A stretch of DNA of 64,000 nt from Nonlabens sp. YIK11. GTDB lineage: Bacteria > Bacteroidota > Bacteroidia > Flavobacteriales > Flavobacteriaceae. The notes beneath the pieces are model-generated. The model was not told the DNA's origin. It worked only from the letters and a program-made list of their open reading frames with translations, and searched no databases. The translations under genes were made by a program, and so were the position numbers. The stretch covers positions 2,830,001 through 2,894,000 of the forward strand of contig NZ_LBMJ01000001.1 of NCBI RefSeq assembly GCF_001413925.1, read 5' to 3'. Below are positions 25,718 to 36,500 of the stretch, in pieces (position 1 is the first letter of the stretch; every line of letters starts with the position of its first letter).

Positions 25718-27595
25718 ATGAATTATTTGAGTGTAGAAAATGTATCGCGTGCATTTGCAGACAAAGCGCTGTTTGAAAATGTATCGCTGGGCATCAACCA
25801 AGGCCAAAAAATAGGCTTTGTGGCAAAAAACGGTTACGGTAAAACCTCGCTGCTCAATATCATTGCCGGCAGGGAACAACCGGACTCTGGTAGCGTCAAC
25901 AAACGCAGCGATTTGCGTATGGCGTTTCTATCGCAAGAGCCAGACCTGGATCCTAACCAAACCATTGAGGAGGTCATTCTAGCCTCTGATATTCCTACCA
26001 TCCAGATCATCGCTCGATATGAAAAGGCGATGGAAAACATGGATGATGCAGATGCCTACCAAAAAGCATTTGACCAGATGGAATCTGTACAGGCTTGGGA
26101 TTTTGAAACCAAGTACAAACAGATCCTATCCAAACTCAAGCTGGACGATCTTTCGCAAAAAGTAGGCAAGCTAAGTGGTGGACAGAAAAAGCGCATCGCC
26201 ATGGCGATCGCCTTATTGTCCGATCCGCAATTGTTGATCATGGATGAGCCTACCAACCACCTGGATCTAGAGATGATCGAGTGGCTGGAAGAGTATTTTA
26301 AACAGGAAGACTACACTATATTGATGGTAACACACGACCGTTATTTCCTAGATCGTGTGTGTAATGAAATTATTGAATTGGACAACGGTCATCTTTACAC
26401 CTACAAAGGAAACTACTCCTATTACGTAGAGAAAAAGGAAGAGCGACTCGAGATCGAGCAAACCACCCAGGAAAAAGCACAACAACTCTTTAAAAAGGAA
26501 TTGCAATGGATGCGTCGCCAGCCCAAGGCGCGTACCACCAAGTCCAAATCCCGAATCGACGATTTTTACCAAATCAAAGAGGCTGCCTCCAACCGTCGCA
26601 AGGAACACAACGTAGAGCTGGAAATCAACATGCAACGAATGGGAACCAAAGTGGTAGAACTGCACAAGATCTCAAAATCCTTTGGCGATAAAACACTTAT
26701 TGAAAACTTTGATTACAACTTCCAGCGTGGCGAACGTGTGGGCATCATTGGGAAAAATGGGACTGGTAAATCTACTTTTCTCAACATCATTAATGGTGAT
26801 CTTCCTCCAGATACCGGTAAGGTAACCATAGGTGAAACGATCAAGATAGGCTACTATACGCAAGGTGGTATCGACATCAAGCCGGGACAAAAGGTGATTG
26901 ATGTGATCAAAGAATACGGCGAGTACATACCGCTCCAAAAAGGAAAAATCATCAGTGCAAGTCAGTTGCTGGAGCGCTTTCTTTTTGATAACAAAAAGAA
27001 ACATGACTTTGTTGAGAAACTTAGTGGTGGCGAGCGAAAGCGGTTGTATTTGTGTACGATACTCATTCAAAATCCCAATTTCCTGATCCTTGATGAGCCT
27101 ACCAACGACCTGGACATCCCAACGTTGAACGTGCTGGAAAACTTTTTGATGGATTTCCCAGGTTGTATCGTGGTGGTAAGTCACGACCGCTACTTTATGG
27201 ATAAGATTGTGGACCATCTTTTGGTATTCAATCAGTCTGGTGAGATTACAGATTTCCCTGGAAATTATTCTGATTTTAGAGCCTATGTGGGTACTACAGA
27301 TATTGCTTTGGAAAAGGAAACCGTCAAGACTCCAGAGGTCAAGGCAGTTCCAAAACCAGAAAAACCCAAATCCAACACCGGCATTTCCCGCGAGGATCAA
27401 AAAGAACTGAGCCGACTGGAAAATAAAGTCAAACAACTGGAAGCGGAACGCAAAAAGTTACAAGACAGCTTTCTCGATGAATCCATAGATCCAGAGACCA
27501 TGACCGAAAACAGTATCAAGCTGGGAAAAGTCAAGGAAGAATTGGAAGAAAAGGAAATGGAGTGGCTGGAACTCACAGAGCGATTGGGAGTTTAA
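25718..27595 (+). CDS. ABC-F family ATPase (Uup-like)
   Basis: About 625 residues with two ABC domains and no membrane segments. The first has VAKNGYGKTSLLNIIAG, LSGGQKKR and LLIMDEPTNHLDLEM. The second has GIIGKNGTGKSTFLNII, LSGGERKR and FLILDEPTNDLDIPT. The linker is charged (MRRQPKARTTKSKSRID). A C-terminal coiled coil (SRLENKVKQLEAERKKL onward) matches the Uup-type DNA/ribosome-binding tail. ABC-F proteins act at the ribosome or in genome maintenance. I chose ATG 25718 (MNYLSVENVSRAF) because homology begins there and a promoter box lies just upstream. Confidence 0.92.
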   Translation: MNYLSVENVSRAFADKALFENVSLGINQGQKIGFVAKNGYGKTSLLNIIAGREQPDSGSVNKRSDLRMAFLSQEPDLDPNQTIEEVILASDIPTIQIIARYEKAMENMDDADAYQKAFDQMESVQAWDFETKYKQILSKLKLDDLSQKVGKLSGGQKKRIAMAIALLSDPQLLIMDEPTNHLDLEMIEWLEEYFKQEDYTILMVTHDRYFLDRVCNEIIELDNGHLYTYKGNYSYYVEKKEERLEIEQTTQEKAQQLFKKELQWMRRQPKARTTKSKSRIDDFYQIKEAASNRRKEHNVELEINMQRMGTKVVELHKISKSFGDKTLIENFDYNFQRGERVGIIGKNGTGKSTFLNIINGDLPPDTGKVTIGETIKIGYYTQGGIDIKPGQKVIDVIKEYGEYIPLQKGKIISASQLLERFLFDNKKKHDFVEKLSGGERKRLYLCTILIQNPNFLILDEPTNDLDIPTLNVLENFLMDFPGCIVVVSHDRYFMDKIVDHLLVFNQSGEITDFPGNYSDFRAYVGTTDIALEKETVKTPEVKAVPKPEKPKSNTGISREDQKELSRLENKVKQLEAERKKLQDSFLDESIDPETMTENSIKLGKVKEELEEKEMEWLELTERLGV

Positions 27596-27693
27596 TAGTT
27601 TATCATTGTGAGTAACCCTTCATAAAAAATTGCTTAGCCCTATCACCGTTGAACTGGTTATATTATGATAGCAGCTCCTTAAACGGATATCGA

Positions 27694-27850
27694 GTGTCGG
27701 TCTCGATACAGTTTCCAAAAATCGTTTTTCCTTCAGAATCGCTCCTTCTCGACTGCCGCTCGAAGCGGCTACATTTAGAAACGAAAACGGATCTTCAAAA
27801 GGCCCTACCTAAACATCTAGTAGACCCTGAAATGAATTCAGGGTGTCGGT
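27694..27850. repeat. Bacteroidota-type interspersed repeat fragment
   Basis: Lies in the gene-free stretch 27596-27904. It contains GTGTCGGTCTCGATACA, TCTCGACTGCCGCTCGAAG, and a hairpin ACCCTGAA/TTCAGGGT (27824-27831 and 27837-27844, 5-base loop) ending in GTGTCGG. A related TTTCGAGCGATAGTCGAGA occurs at 57851-57869. Probably a mosaic of small mobile repeats. Confidence 0.55.
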
Positions 27851-27904
27851 AAGTGTGAATATTCAAGGTGAACAGATGATGAAACAATTCTCTAATTTTG
27901 AATC

Positions 27905-28684
27905 GTGCTGCACCAACTCAAACACTACCTCAAACATCGCTGGAAATCCTTCCACCTGCACGGTATTCATTCTCCGTTTGTTTTTACCTTGAATCGTGAC
28001 TGCTTGCAAAAAAGATCACATCTTGCTGTGAATGAGGAAATAGTTCGCTTTCGCGAAAGCGTAAAAAACCATCCCCAATTATTACATATAGAAGATCATG
28101 GTGCCGGCAGTAAACGTTTACAAGAGGACACGCGAAAAAGCAGCGAAATCTTAAAACACAATTGCAGTAGTTTGAAGCGAGCCCAGCTATTGTCTCGTCT
28201 TACGCATTATTTGAACGTGCAACGCGCTCTGGAACTAGGCACTTCGCTAGGAATAGGCACTCACGCGCTTGCGATGGCGTGCCAGCAAGTCACCAGTATT
28301 GAGGCGAGTCCAGAGGTTCGCGATTATGCCTCTGCACGATTGAAGGCGGCTCGTGTAAAAAATGCGCATTTGGTCACTGGAACTTTTCAAGATTTTTTGG
28401 ACGGTACCTTGCATCAACAGCCTAGTGGCGTTTATGACTTGGTTTTTATAGATGGACACCATGATGGTGCTGAAACCCTGCGCTATTTTGAAGCACTGCA
28501 GCCTTTCTTAAATGAGCAGTCTGTAGTGGTGATTGATGATATCTATTGGTCAAAAGGCATGACCAGAGCATGGGAACAATTGATACATCATCCCAAAGTC
28601 ACCGCAAGCATTGATACCTATCAATGGGGTATTCTGTTTTTTAGAAAAGAACAGAGGCAGCAAGCTTTTCATATTCATGTGTAA
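27905..28684 (+). CDS. Class I SAM-dependent methyltransferase
   Basis: A 259-residue protein, starting at GTG. RALELGTSLGIGTHALAMAC is the SAM-binding glycine loop, VTSIEASPEV the acidic strand, YDLVFIDGHHDGAETLRYFE the catalytic-strand region and SVVVIDDIYWSKGM the next strand. The layout is that of O-methyltransferases of the class-24 type. The N-terminus, FHLHGIHSPFVFTL, is typical of a flavobacterial subfamily of unknown substrate. A palindrome copy encodes VRFRESV near residue 50, in the variable region before the fold. Confidence 0.82.
   Translation: MLHQLKHYLKHRWKSFHLHGIHSPFVFTLNRDCLQKRSHLAVNEEIVRFRESVKNHPQLLHIEDHGAGSKRLQEDTRKSSEILKHNCSSLKRAQLLSRLTHYLNVQRALELGTSLGIGTHALAMACQQVTSIEASPEVRDYASARLKAARVKNAHLVTGTFQDFLDGTLHQQPSGVYDLVFIDGHHDGAETLRYFEALQPFLNEQSVVVIDDIYWSKGMTRAWEQLIHHPKVTASIDTYQWGILFFRKEQRQQAFHIHV
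28046..28061. repeat. Dispersed palindrome (coding, frame RFRES)
   Basis: Perfect 16-mer encoding VRFRESV in the methyltransferase. Confidence 0.95.
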
Positions 28685-28732
28685 CGTCTCTAGAAATCCT
28701 GCGTCCTATGAGGCATAAGCAACCTAGTAGTT

Positions 28733-29422
28733 ATGAGTGAAAATGTCATCGAGGTGCGCGATATCGTGCGTAATTTTAAGTTGGGGCAAGAAGAAGTAAA
28801 AGTGCTTAAAGGCATTGACCTTGATATCAAACGTGGTGATTATGTGGCTTTTATGGGACCATCAGGTTCTGGGAAATCCACTTTTATGAATCTGCTGGGC
28901 TGTCTAGACACACCTACTTCAGGTACCTATCGACTTAATGGAACAGATGTTTCCAGTCTAAGCGATGACCAGCTTGCTGACATTAGAAATACCGAAATAG
29001 GTTTCGTTTTCCAGACGTTTAATCTCTTGCCGCGTACCACGGCTCTTGATAATGTAGCCTTGCCCATGATTTATGCCGGTATGTCTAAAAAGGATCGCAT
29101 CGCTAGAGCTACCGAAGTTTTGACCAGCGTAGGCCTTGCAGACCGTATGGACCACCAGCCCAATCAGCTGTCTGGTGGACAACGCCAGCGGGTGGCCGTA
29201 GGCCGTGCCCTGGTTAATAACCCATCCATCATCCTAGCCGATGAGCCCACCGGTAACCTGGATTCCAAAACAGGTGTAGAAATCATGGCACTCTTTGATA
29301 AAATCCATGCCGATGGTAATACGGTAATTCTTGTCACCCATGAAGAGGACATCGCAGAGCATGCCCACCGTGTGATACGTTTGAGAGATGGCGTGGTGGA
29401 AAGTGATGTTAGGAATCGATAA
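28733..29422 (+). CDS. ABC transporter ATP-binding protein (LolD/MacB-like)
   Basis: A 229-residue ATPase. [17 protein letters not shown] is Walker [18 protein letters not shown] the signature and [16 protein letters not shown]alker B, followed by the H-loop VILVTHEED. The LDSKTG ending of Walker B is typical of the LolCDE/MacB/FtsE group, which works with FtsX-like permeases. No permease is adjacent here, so the partner must be encoded elsewhere. It lies 48 bp after the methyltransferase gene in the same direction. Confidence 0.9.
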   Translation: MSENVIEVRDIVRNFKLGQEEVKVLKGIDLDIKRGDYVAFMGPSGSGKSTFMNLLGCLDTPTSGTYRLNGTDVSSLSDDQLADIRNTEIGFVFQTFNLLPRTTALDNVALPMIYAGMSKKDRIARATEVLTSVGLADRMDHQPNQLSGGQRQRVAVGRALVNNPSIILADEPTGNLDSKTGVEIMALFDKIHADGNTVILVTHEEDIAEHAHRVIRLRDGVVESDVRNR

Positions 29423-29902
29423 ACGGAAAATCGATATTGTTCTATTTTCAAATTCTATCTTGAAGGTTAATCTTATTCTGAAATCTCTTGAACGCTACTT
29501 AGCACAGCGTTTTATGTCACAAAAGTTTATTGTGGACATGTCAAACAGACTTTATTCCTACACGATATATGTTAATTTTATTAACATAATTAACATTTCT
29601 TAATAAAAGTATTTTAAATTCGCTCCATCCTTACAAAACCATCTTGGGCTTAAACGCACCCGAGCATGACCAGTTCTAACAGGCCCTACTGTTAGTTTGT
29701 ACACGGTAATAACCGTCAACGAATACTAATTTAATAATGAGATGTAAATGAGCACCGATAGGTAAGCCTATAACATTTAAATAAGAAAAGGTCCTTTTTC
29801 CTACAGAAACGAGCATCATTTTCAACAATGGTAAAACTGTCCTTATCTGAAAACTATGAATTATTCACTTAAATAAAATAATTAATTCTAAAACCTCCAA
29901 TC
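29423..29902. other. Intergenic region, 480 bp, upstream of surface operon
   Basis: No gene seen. It has an AT-rich imperfect inverted repeat near 29568-29600 (TGTTAAT with ATTAACA around a TTAACATA-type core). It presumably holds the promoter of the tail-collar/adhesin operon, but I see no clear TAnnTTTG box. Confidence 0.5.
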
Positions 29903-30496
29903 ATGAAAAAAACTCTACTCCTTCTCGCATTTCTAACACTTAGTTCCATCACCTGTCAGGCACAAGAAGCAATGATAGGTGAGATTAAAATGTTCGCTGG
30001 TAATTTTGCCCCACGTGGTTGGGCTTTATGTAATGGGCAGCTTCTACCTATTAATCAAAACTCAGCATTGTTTTCTATTCTTGGAACACAATTTGGCGGT
30101 GATGGACGCACCACTTTTGGATTACCTGACTTGAGAGGACGTACGCCTGTAGGACCAGGAAATGGCCCAGGTTTATCTACCATTCAAGTAGGGCAAAAAG
30201 GAGGTACTGAGACTCACACCTTATCTCTTGCAGAAATGCCTTCTCATTCTCATATTGCTACTGGAAGTATTCCTGTCAACACCATTTCTGGTGATAATGA
30301 TGAAGTTAGTCCAGCAAACGGTGTATTAAGTAATACTGGTGATGATCAATATGCATCATCTGCATCTGCAGACTCGATGCCAGCAAATGTTACTGTTGGT
30401 AATACTGGTGGTAACCAGTCTTTTGATATACGTAACCCTTACCAAGGCGTACATTATATCATCGCCCTTCAAGGTATTTTCCCATCCCGCAACTAG
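29903..30496 (+). CDS. Secreted phage tail-collar domain protein (Mdp-like)
   Basis: A 197-residue protein. An N-terminal signal peptide (MKKTLLLLAFLTLSSITCQA) precedes a tail-collar domain, MIGEIKMFAGNFAPRGWALC then NGQLLPINQNSALFSILG and TTFGLPDLRGRTPVG. The C-terminal part (EMPSHSHIA, GNTGGNQSFDIRNPYQGVHY, IIALQGIFPS) matches microcystin-dependent-protein-like proteins. Most such proteins are cytoplasmic; the signal peptide here indicates export. It sits 20 bp before the giant adhesin gene, so the two are probably co-expressed and may act together at the surface. Its function is unknown. Confidence 0.87.
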   Translation: MKKTLLLLAFLTLSSITCQAQEAMIGEIKMFAGNFAPRGWALCNGQLLPINQNSALFSILGTQFGGDGRTTFGLPDLRGRTPVGPGNGPGLSTIQVGQKGGTETHTLSLAEMPSHSHIATGSIPVNTISGDNDEVSPANGVLSNTGDDQYASSASADSMPANVTVGNTGGNQSFDIRNPYQGVHYIIALQGIFPSRN

Positions 30497-30516
30497 ATTA
30501 TTTAGCCAACCATACT

Positions 30517-33500
30517 ATGAAACAATTTTACTCAAGCAAACTCGTAATGTTTGCCGTGACTTTTTTTGTGTTCGCTTTCGCGAAAGCACAAACCCAAAAC
30601 AACCTCATCGACGCACCTGGTGACATTGCCATCGTTGCTTTACATAGTGATGATGGTACTGCTGGAGAAGAAGACGGCTTTTCTTTTATACTATTAGATA
30701 ATGCACCTGCTGGCGCCACCATAAGATTCATTGATGAAGAATGGTTGGGGACCACCTTCCAATCACCCACGGCAGAAGGAGAATTGCTCTGGACAAATAA
30801 TACTGGCAGCCAGATTGCTGCAGGAACCGTGGTGAATATAACAGATACTGATGGCCCAGGAGAAGCAGCCTCCATAGGTATTGTCGATGAGGTCGAAGCT
30901 GGCTTTAACATCAATGGTACTGGCGATCAGATTTATGCCGTGACAGGAACCAGAGCTGTACCAGGTACCTTTCTTACTTTCTATGGTACACTGGAAAACG
31001 GAGCAACCCTGGCGGGAACTGGTTTAACTGATGGAATCAATGCACAAGTTGGCTCTGTTGGATTTCTTGAAGGACGATACACTGGCCCAACCACATGTAA
31101 TGGAACAGCAGAAGCTTGTGCTACACAATTCAACACCACAAGTAACTGGACACCTGGCGAGTATACCCATCCAAACGATGTTCCTTCTGCTCCAAGCACT
31201 TATACCGGTAGCGTCTTTGCAGGAAACACAGCGCCCGATCTAGGAGGAACACCAGCAGATGTTACGGTAACGGAAGATGTTGCAACAGCCATAGATCTTT
31301 CTGCCTACAACATCACCGATACAGATGGTGACCTTGTTACCGTAACCCTAGGCGTTGACCGCGGGACGATTGCCAGCGTCAATGGTAATGGAACGACCAG
31401 TGGCGTGATCATTACAAATTCTGGTACCGCATCGATGACTTTACAAGGTAGTGTTGCAAATATTAACACATATCTTAATGATACTTCAAAGATTACCTAT
31501 ACCACCGCGCTTAATGATACCACCACAGCGACCTTGACGGTAACACCTAATGATGGAACCGTCAATGGTACAGCAGACACCGTGCTTATAAACGTGACTG
31601 CGGTCAATGATGATCCAGTGGTGACTATTCCCAATCCTAATCCAGGTGTATCATTTTTGGAAGGAGGAACCGCTGTAACCATTAACAATTCATTTACTAT
31701 TGACGAACCAGGTGGTGAAAATATCAATCTGGTGTCACTAAGCATCACTTCCTTTTTTCCTAATAATGGAGAATCTATTGCCGTAACCGCTCCTGGGCCC
31801 TACACGGCAAATTTCAATTCAACTACAGGAGTGCTTACTTTAACAGGAACTGGCACCGCAGCACAGGCACAGGCAGCTATTAGGACAGCTACGTTTGTGA
31901 ATACTGGTGACGACCCAAGCGTTGGTAACACCAGAAACAATAGAAGTTTTGTTTTTACAGTGACAGATGCAAGTGGTAACTCGGTCTCGAGCAGCAATTT
32001 TGCATTTTTATCTATTGCCGCTATAAACGATGACCCGACCTTAAGCAGTTTACCTTCTGATCTGACGGTGACTGAAAACACAGCATCCAACATTGATCTA
32101 AGTACAGCTGTTATAGCAGATGTTGATGCCGGAACACAATCTGTTAGTTTGACGATTGCAACGAGTTCTGGAACATTAGCAGCTAGCACCTCTGGAGGTG
32201 TTACCGTAAGTAATTCTGGAACCGCTAGCATTACTTTATCAGGTGCAATTGCTAGCATCAATACATATTTAGACACAGCTAGTAGCATTCAAGTAACTAC
32301 CGCTTCTGGATTAACAGGTAATGATGCCGCGGCACTTACTATAACCGGAAGCGACAATGGTAATTCAGGATCTGGAGGCGGCGGGACGATCAACTTTGGT
32401 TCGGTTAATCTTGACATTGATGTGCAATTGGATGATGCCTCTTTTAGTTATAGTGCTGCCTCCTTTTGTGTAAATGAGGTAGATCCATTACCAACGATAA
32501 CTGGTGAAGCCGGTGGAACATTCAGCTCAACAGCCGGACTCTCTATTAATCCTACAACGGGTGCGGTGGACGTTTCGGCTTCTACACCTGGAACTTATAC
32601 GGTGACCTACATCACCACGAATCCTGGTCAAAATACAGCCAGCCAGACGATTACCGTGAACGCATTAGATGATGCGAGTTTCAATTACGCCGCTGCGGCT
32701 TATTGTACCAATGATTCAGATCCAACACCTACTATCACCGGCCTTGCTGGTGGAACCTTTAGCTCAACGGCTGGACTTTCCATTAATGCTACGACAGGTG
32801 CGGTAGATGTTTCTGCTTCTACGCCTGGAATTTTTACAGTGACATATACTACGGCTGGAGCTTGTCCGAACAGCTCTTCAATCTCACTTACAATTAATAC
32901 TTTAGATGATGCGTCATTCAGCTATGGTGATCTAGAATTTTGTGCGACTGGTGCAGATGCTATACCTACCATTACTGGACTTGGTGGTGGAACCTTTAGC
33001 TCAACGGCTGGACTTTCTATTGATACTACCACTGGTGTGGTAGACGTTTCGGCTTCCACAGCTGGGACTTATACGGTGACTTATACAACCGCTGGGACTT
33101 GTCCTAATTCGTCTAATGTCTCACTTGAAATTACTTCTACTCCAGAACCGATATTTAGTTCTGCAACCCCTAATTCTATTAATGTCAGCTTCACCGGTGG
33201 ATGTAGCAATCTTAGCGGTATTTATATTGTGAACGGAACTATCAATGGAAAAAATAATTATGAATACCAAGCTGATCCAATTTTTGAAATAGGTTTTGAT
33301 GGTTCTAAATGGGTATTGTATGCCTTAAATGATTTTACTAGTAACGGGTATGAAAATACCACTGTTCCAGCCGGCTTAAACCCACCTTCCAGCGGATGGC
33401 TACGAACTGGATGTGCGGATGGCACGATGACTATCGATTCTAGTGATACTAATAGTTTTTGCGCTGGTGACACGGTAAACGACTTAATTTCTATAGGAAC

Positions 33501-36500
33501 TGGTACAGATATTAAAATTTATAGCTCTAATACATCTACCACACCCCTAAGCTCTACGGATGTATTGGCAACTGGAGATTATTACGCTACAAGCACAGCA
33601 AATGGTTGCGAAAGTGAAAGAGTTCAAGTAACAATAAGTGTTACACCATCAACAACTTTTACAGCTCCTGCAGATGTTTGCATTGATGCCGGCTTACAAA
33701 CTGGACTTTCTGGTGGTACTGCGACAGGCGGTGTATATTCTGGTCCTGGAGTGACTGATGACGGTAATGGGTCGACTTATACCTTTGATCCAGTCACTGC
33801 TGGAGTTGGAATTCATACCATTGTTTATACCACAAATACCAATGGTTGTGCTGATAGCGCGAGTGATACTATAGAAGTGTTAGCGTTAGACAATGCCACT
33901 TTCGCGTACAGCGATACCACCGGCTGCATTGATGCGACTGATCCTGTGCCAACCATTACCGGTCTTGCTGGTGGAACCTTTAGTTCGACAACTGGACTTT
34001 CCCTTAATTCAACCACAGGTGTGGTAGATCTTTCGGCTTCAACGCCTGGAAACTACACGGTAACCTATACGACTGCTGGGACTTGTCCTAACAGCTCTAC
34101 TGCTACTATTACCGTAAATGGTTTGGATGATTCCAGTTTCGCTTTCGCGAAAGCGCAATATTGCCCTAATGAAGTAGATCCTACACCTACGATTACTGGA
34201 CTTACAGGAGGCACATTTAGTTCCAGTGCTGGGCTTAGCATAAACACTTCTACCGGAGTAATTGATCTCAGCGCTTCAACTCAAGGCACTTATACGATCA
34301 CCTACACCACTAACGGTGATTGCCCAAATCTGAGCACAACAGTTGTAACCATTGAGGACAACACAGCACCTGTCCCTGATACAGCCGTGCTTGCTGATGT
34401 TATAGCAGAGTGTTCTATAACAGCTCTTACCGCACCAACCGCGACTGATAATTGTGGTGGCACAGTAACGGTAACCAGTGATGCAGTATTGCCGATCACG
34501 GCTCAAGGAACAACCGTCGTGACTTGGACCTTTGATGATGGTAATGGAAACACCTCTACACAAACCCAAAATGTGATCATCGATGATACAACAGCTCCGG
34601 TAGCGGATCTTGCTGTACTTGCAGATGTTACGGCACAGTGTAACGTGACTTCTCTTACACCACCTACAGCAACTGATAATTGTGGTGGTATGATTACCGT
34701 TACGAACAATGCTACGTTACCAATCACAACTCAAGGAACAACAGTTATTACTTGGGCTTATGACGATGGAAATGGGAATATTACATTCCAAAATCAAAAC
34801 ATCATTATTGATGATACAACACCGCCAACGCCAGATCTAACGGTACTTACTGATGTTACGGCACAGTGTAGTGTGACTTCTCTTGTCGCGCCGACTGCCA
34901 CCGATAACTGTGGAGGTACGGTGACAGTGACCAGCGATGCCGTATTGCCTATCACGACTCAAGGAACCACCGTAGTAACTTGGACGTTTGACGACGGTAA
35001 CGGAAACACCTCTACACAAACCCAGAATGTGATTATTGATGATACAACGGCTCCGGTAGTGGATCTTGCTGTACTTGCCGATGTTACGGCACAGTGTGGT
35101 GTGACTTCCCTTGTCGCGCCAACTGCCACCGATAACTGTGGAGGTACGGTAACAGTGACCAGCGATGCCGTATTGCCTATCACGACTCAAGGAACCACCG
35201 TAGTAACTTGGACGTTTGACGACGGTAACGGAAACACCTCTACACAAACCCAGAATGTGATCATCGACGATACAACGGCTCCGGTAGCGGATCTTGCTGT
35301 ACTTGCCGATGTTACGGCACAGTGTAGTGTGACTTCTCTTGTCGCGCCAACTGCCACCGATAATTGTGGAGGCACGGTAACAGTGACCAGCGATGCGGTA
35401 TTACCGATCACAACTCAAGGAACAACAGTTATTACTTGGGCTTACGATGATGGAAATGGGAATATTACATTCCAAAATCAAAACATCATTATTGATGATA
35501 TAACACCGCCAACGCCAGATCTAACTGTACTTGCCGATGTTACGGCACAGTGTAGTGTGACTTCTCTTGTCGCGCCGACTGCCACCGATAATTGTGGAGG
35601 CACGGTAACAGTGACCAGCGATGCGGTATTGCCTATCACGACTCAAGGAACCACCGTAGTAACTTGGACGTTTGACGACGGTAACGGAAACACCTCTATA
35701 CAAACCCAAAATGTGATCATCGATGATACAACGGCTCCGGTAGCGGATCTTGCGGTACTTGCCGATGTTACGGCACAGTGTAGTGTGACTTCTCTTATCG
35801 CGCCAACTGCCACCGATAATTGTGGAGGCACGGTAACAGTGACCAGCGATGCGGTATTGCCGATCACGACTCAAGGAACCACCGTAGTAACTTGGACGTT
35901 TGACGACGGTAACGGAAACACCTCTACACAAACCCAGAATGTGATCATCGATGATACAACGGCTCCGGTAGCGGATCTTGCGGTACTTGCCGATGTTACG
36001 GCACAGTGTAGTGTGACTTCTCTTGTCGCGCCGACTGCCACCGATAACTGTGGAGGTACGGTAACAGTGACCAGCGATGCGGTATTGCCGATCACGACTC
36101 AAGGAACCACCGTAGTAACTTGGACGTTTGACGACGGTAATGGAAACACCTCTACACAAACCCAGAATGTAATCATCGATGATACAACGGCTCCAGTAGC
36201 GGATCTTACTGTACTTGCAGATGTTACGGCACAGTGTAGTGTGACTTCTCTTGTCGCACCGACTGCCACCGATAACTGTGGAGGCACAGTAACAGTGACC
36301 AGCGATGCAGCATTGCCGATAACCACTCAAGGAACCACCGTAGTAACTTGGACGTTTGACGACGGTAACGGAAACACCTCTACACAAACCCAGAATGTGA
36401 TTATCGATGACACGACGGCTCCAGTAGCGGATCTTACTGTACTTGCCGATGTTACGGCACAGTGTAGTGTGACTTCTCTTGTCACACCGACTGCCACCGA

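Noticed and set aside
26672..27436. A 254-codon minus-strand frame inside the ABC-F gene
   Set aside because: Fully overlaps a well-supported ABC-F coding sequence and has no recognisable domain.
29903..30496. The tail-collar gene as part of a prophage or contractile injection system
   Set aside because: No other phage structural, sheath or baseplate genes are present, and it has a signal peptide and sits in an adhesin operon.
35521..36387. Long minus-strand reading frames (up to 288 codons) across the adhesin repeats
   Set aside because: They repeat with the same 76-codon period as the plus-strand HYR units and have odd composition; they are by-products of a repeat length divisible by three.
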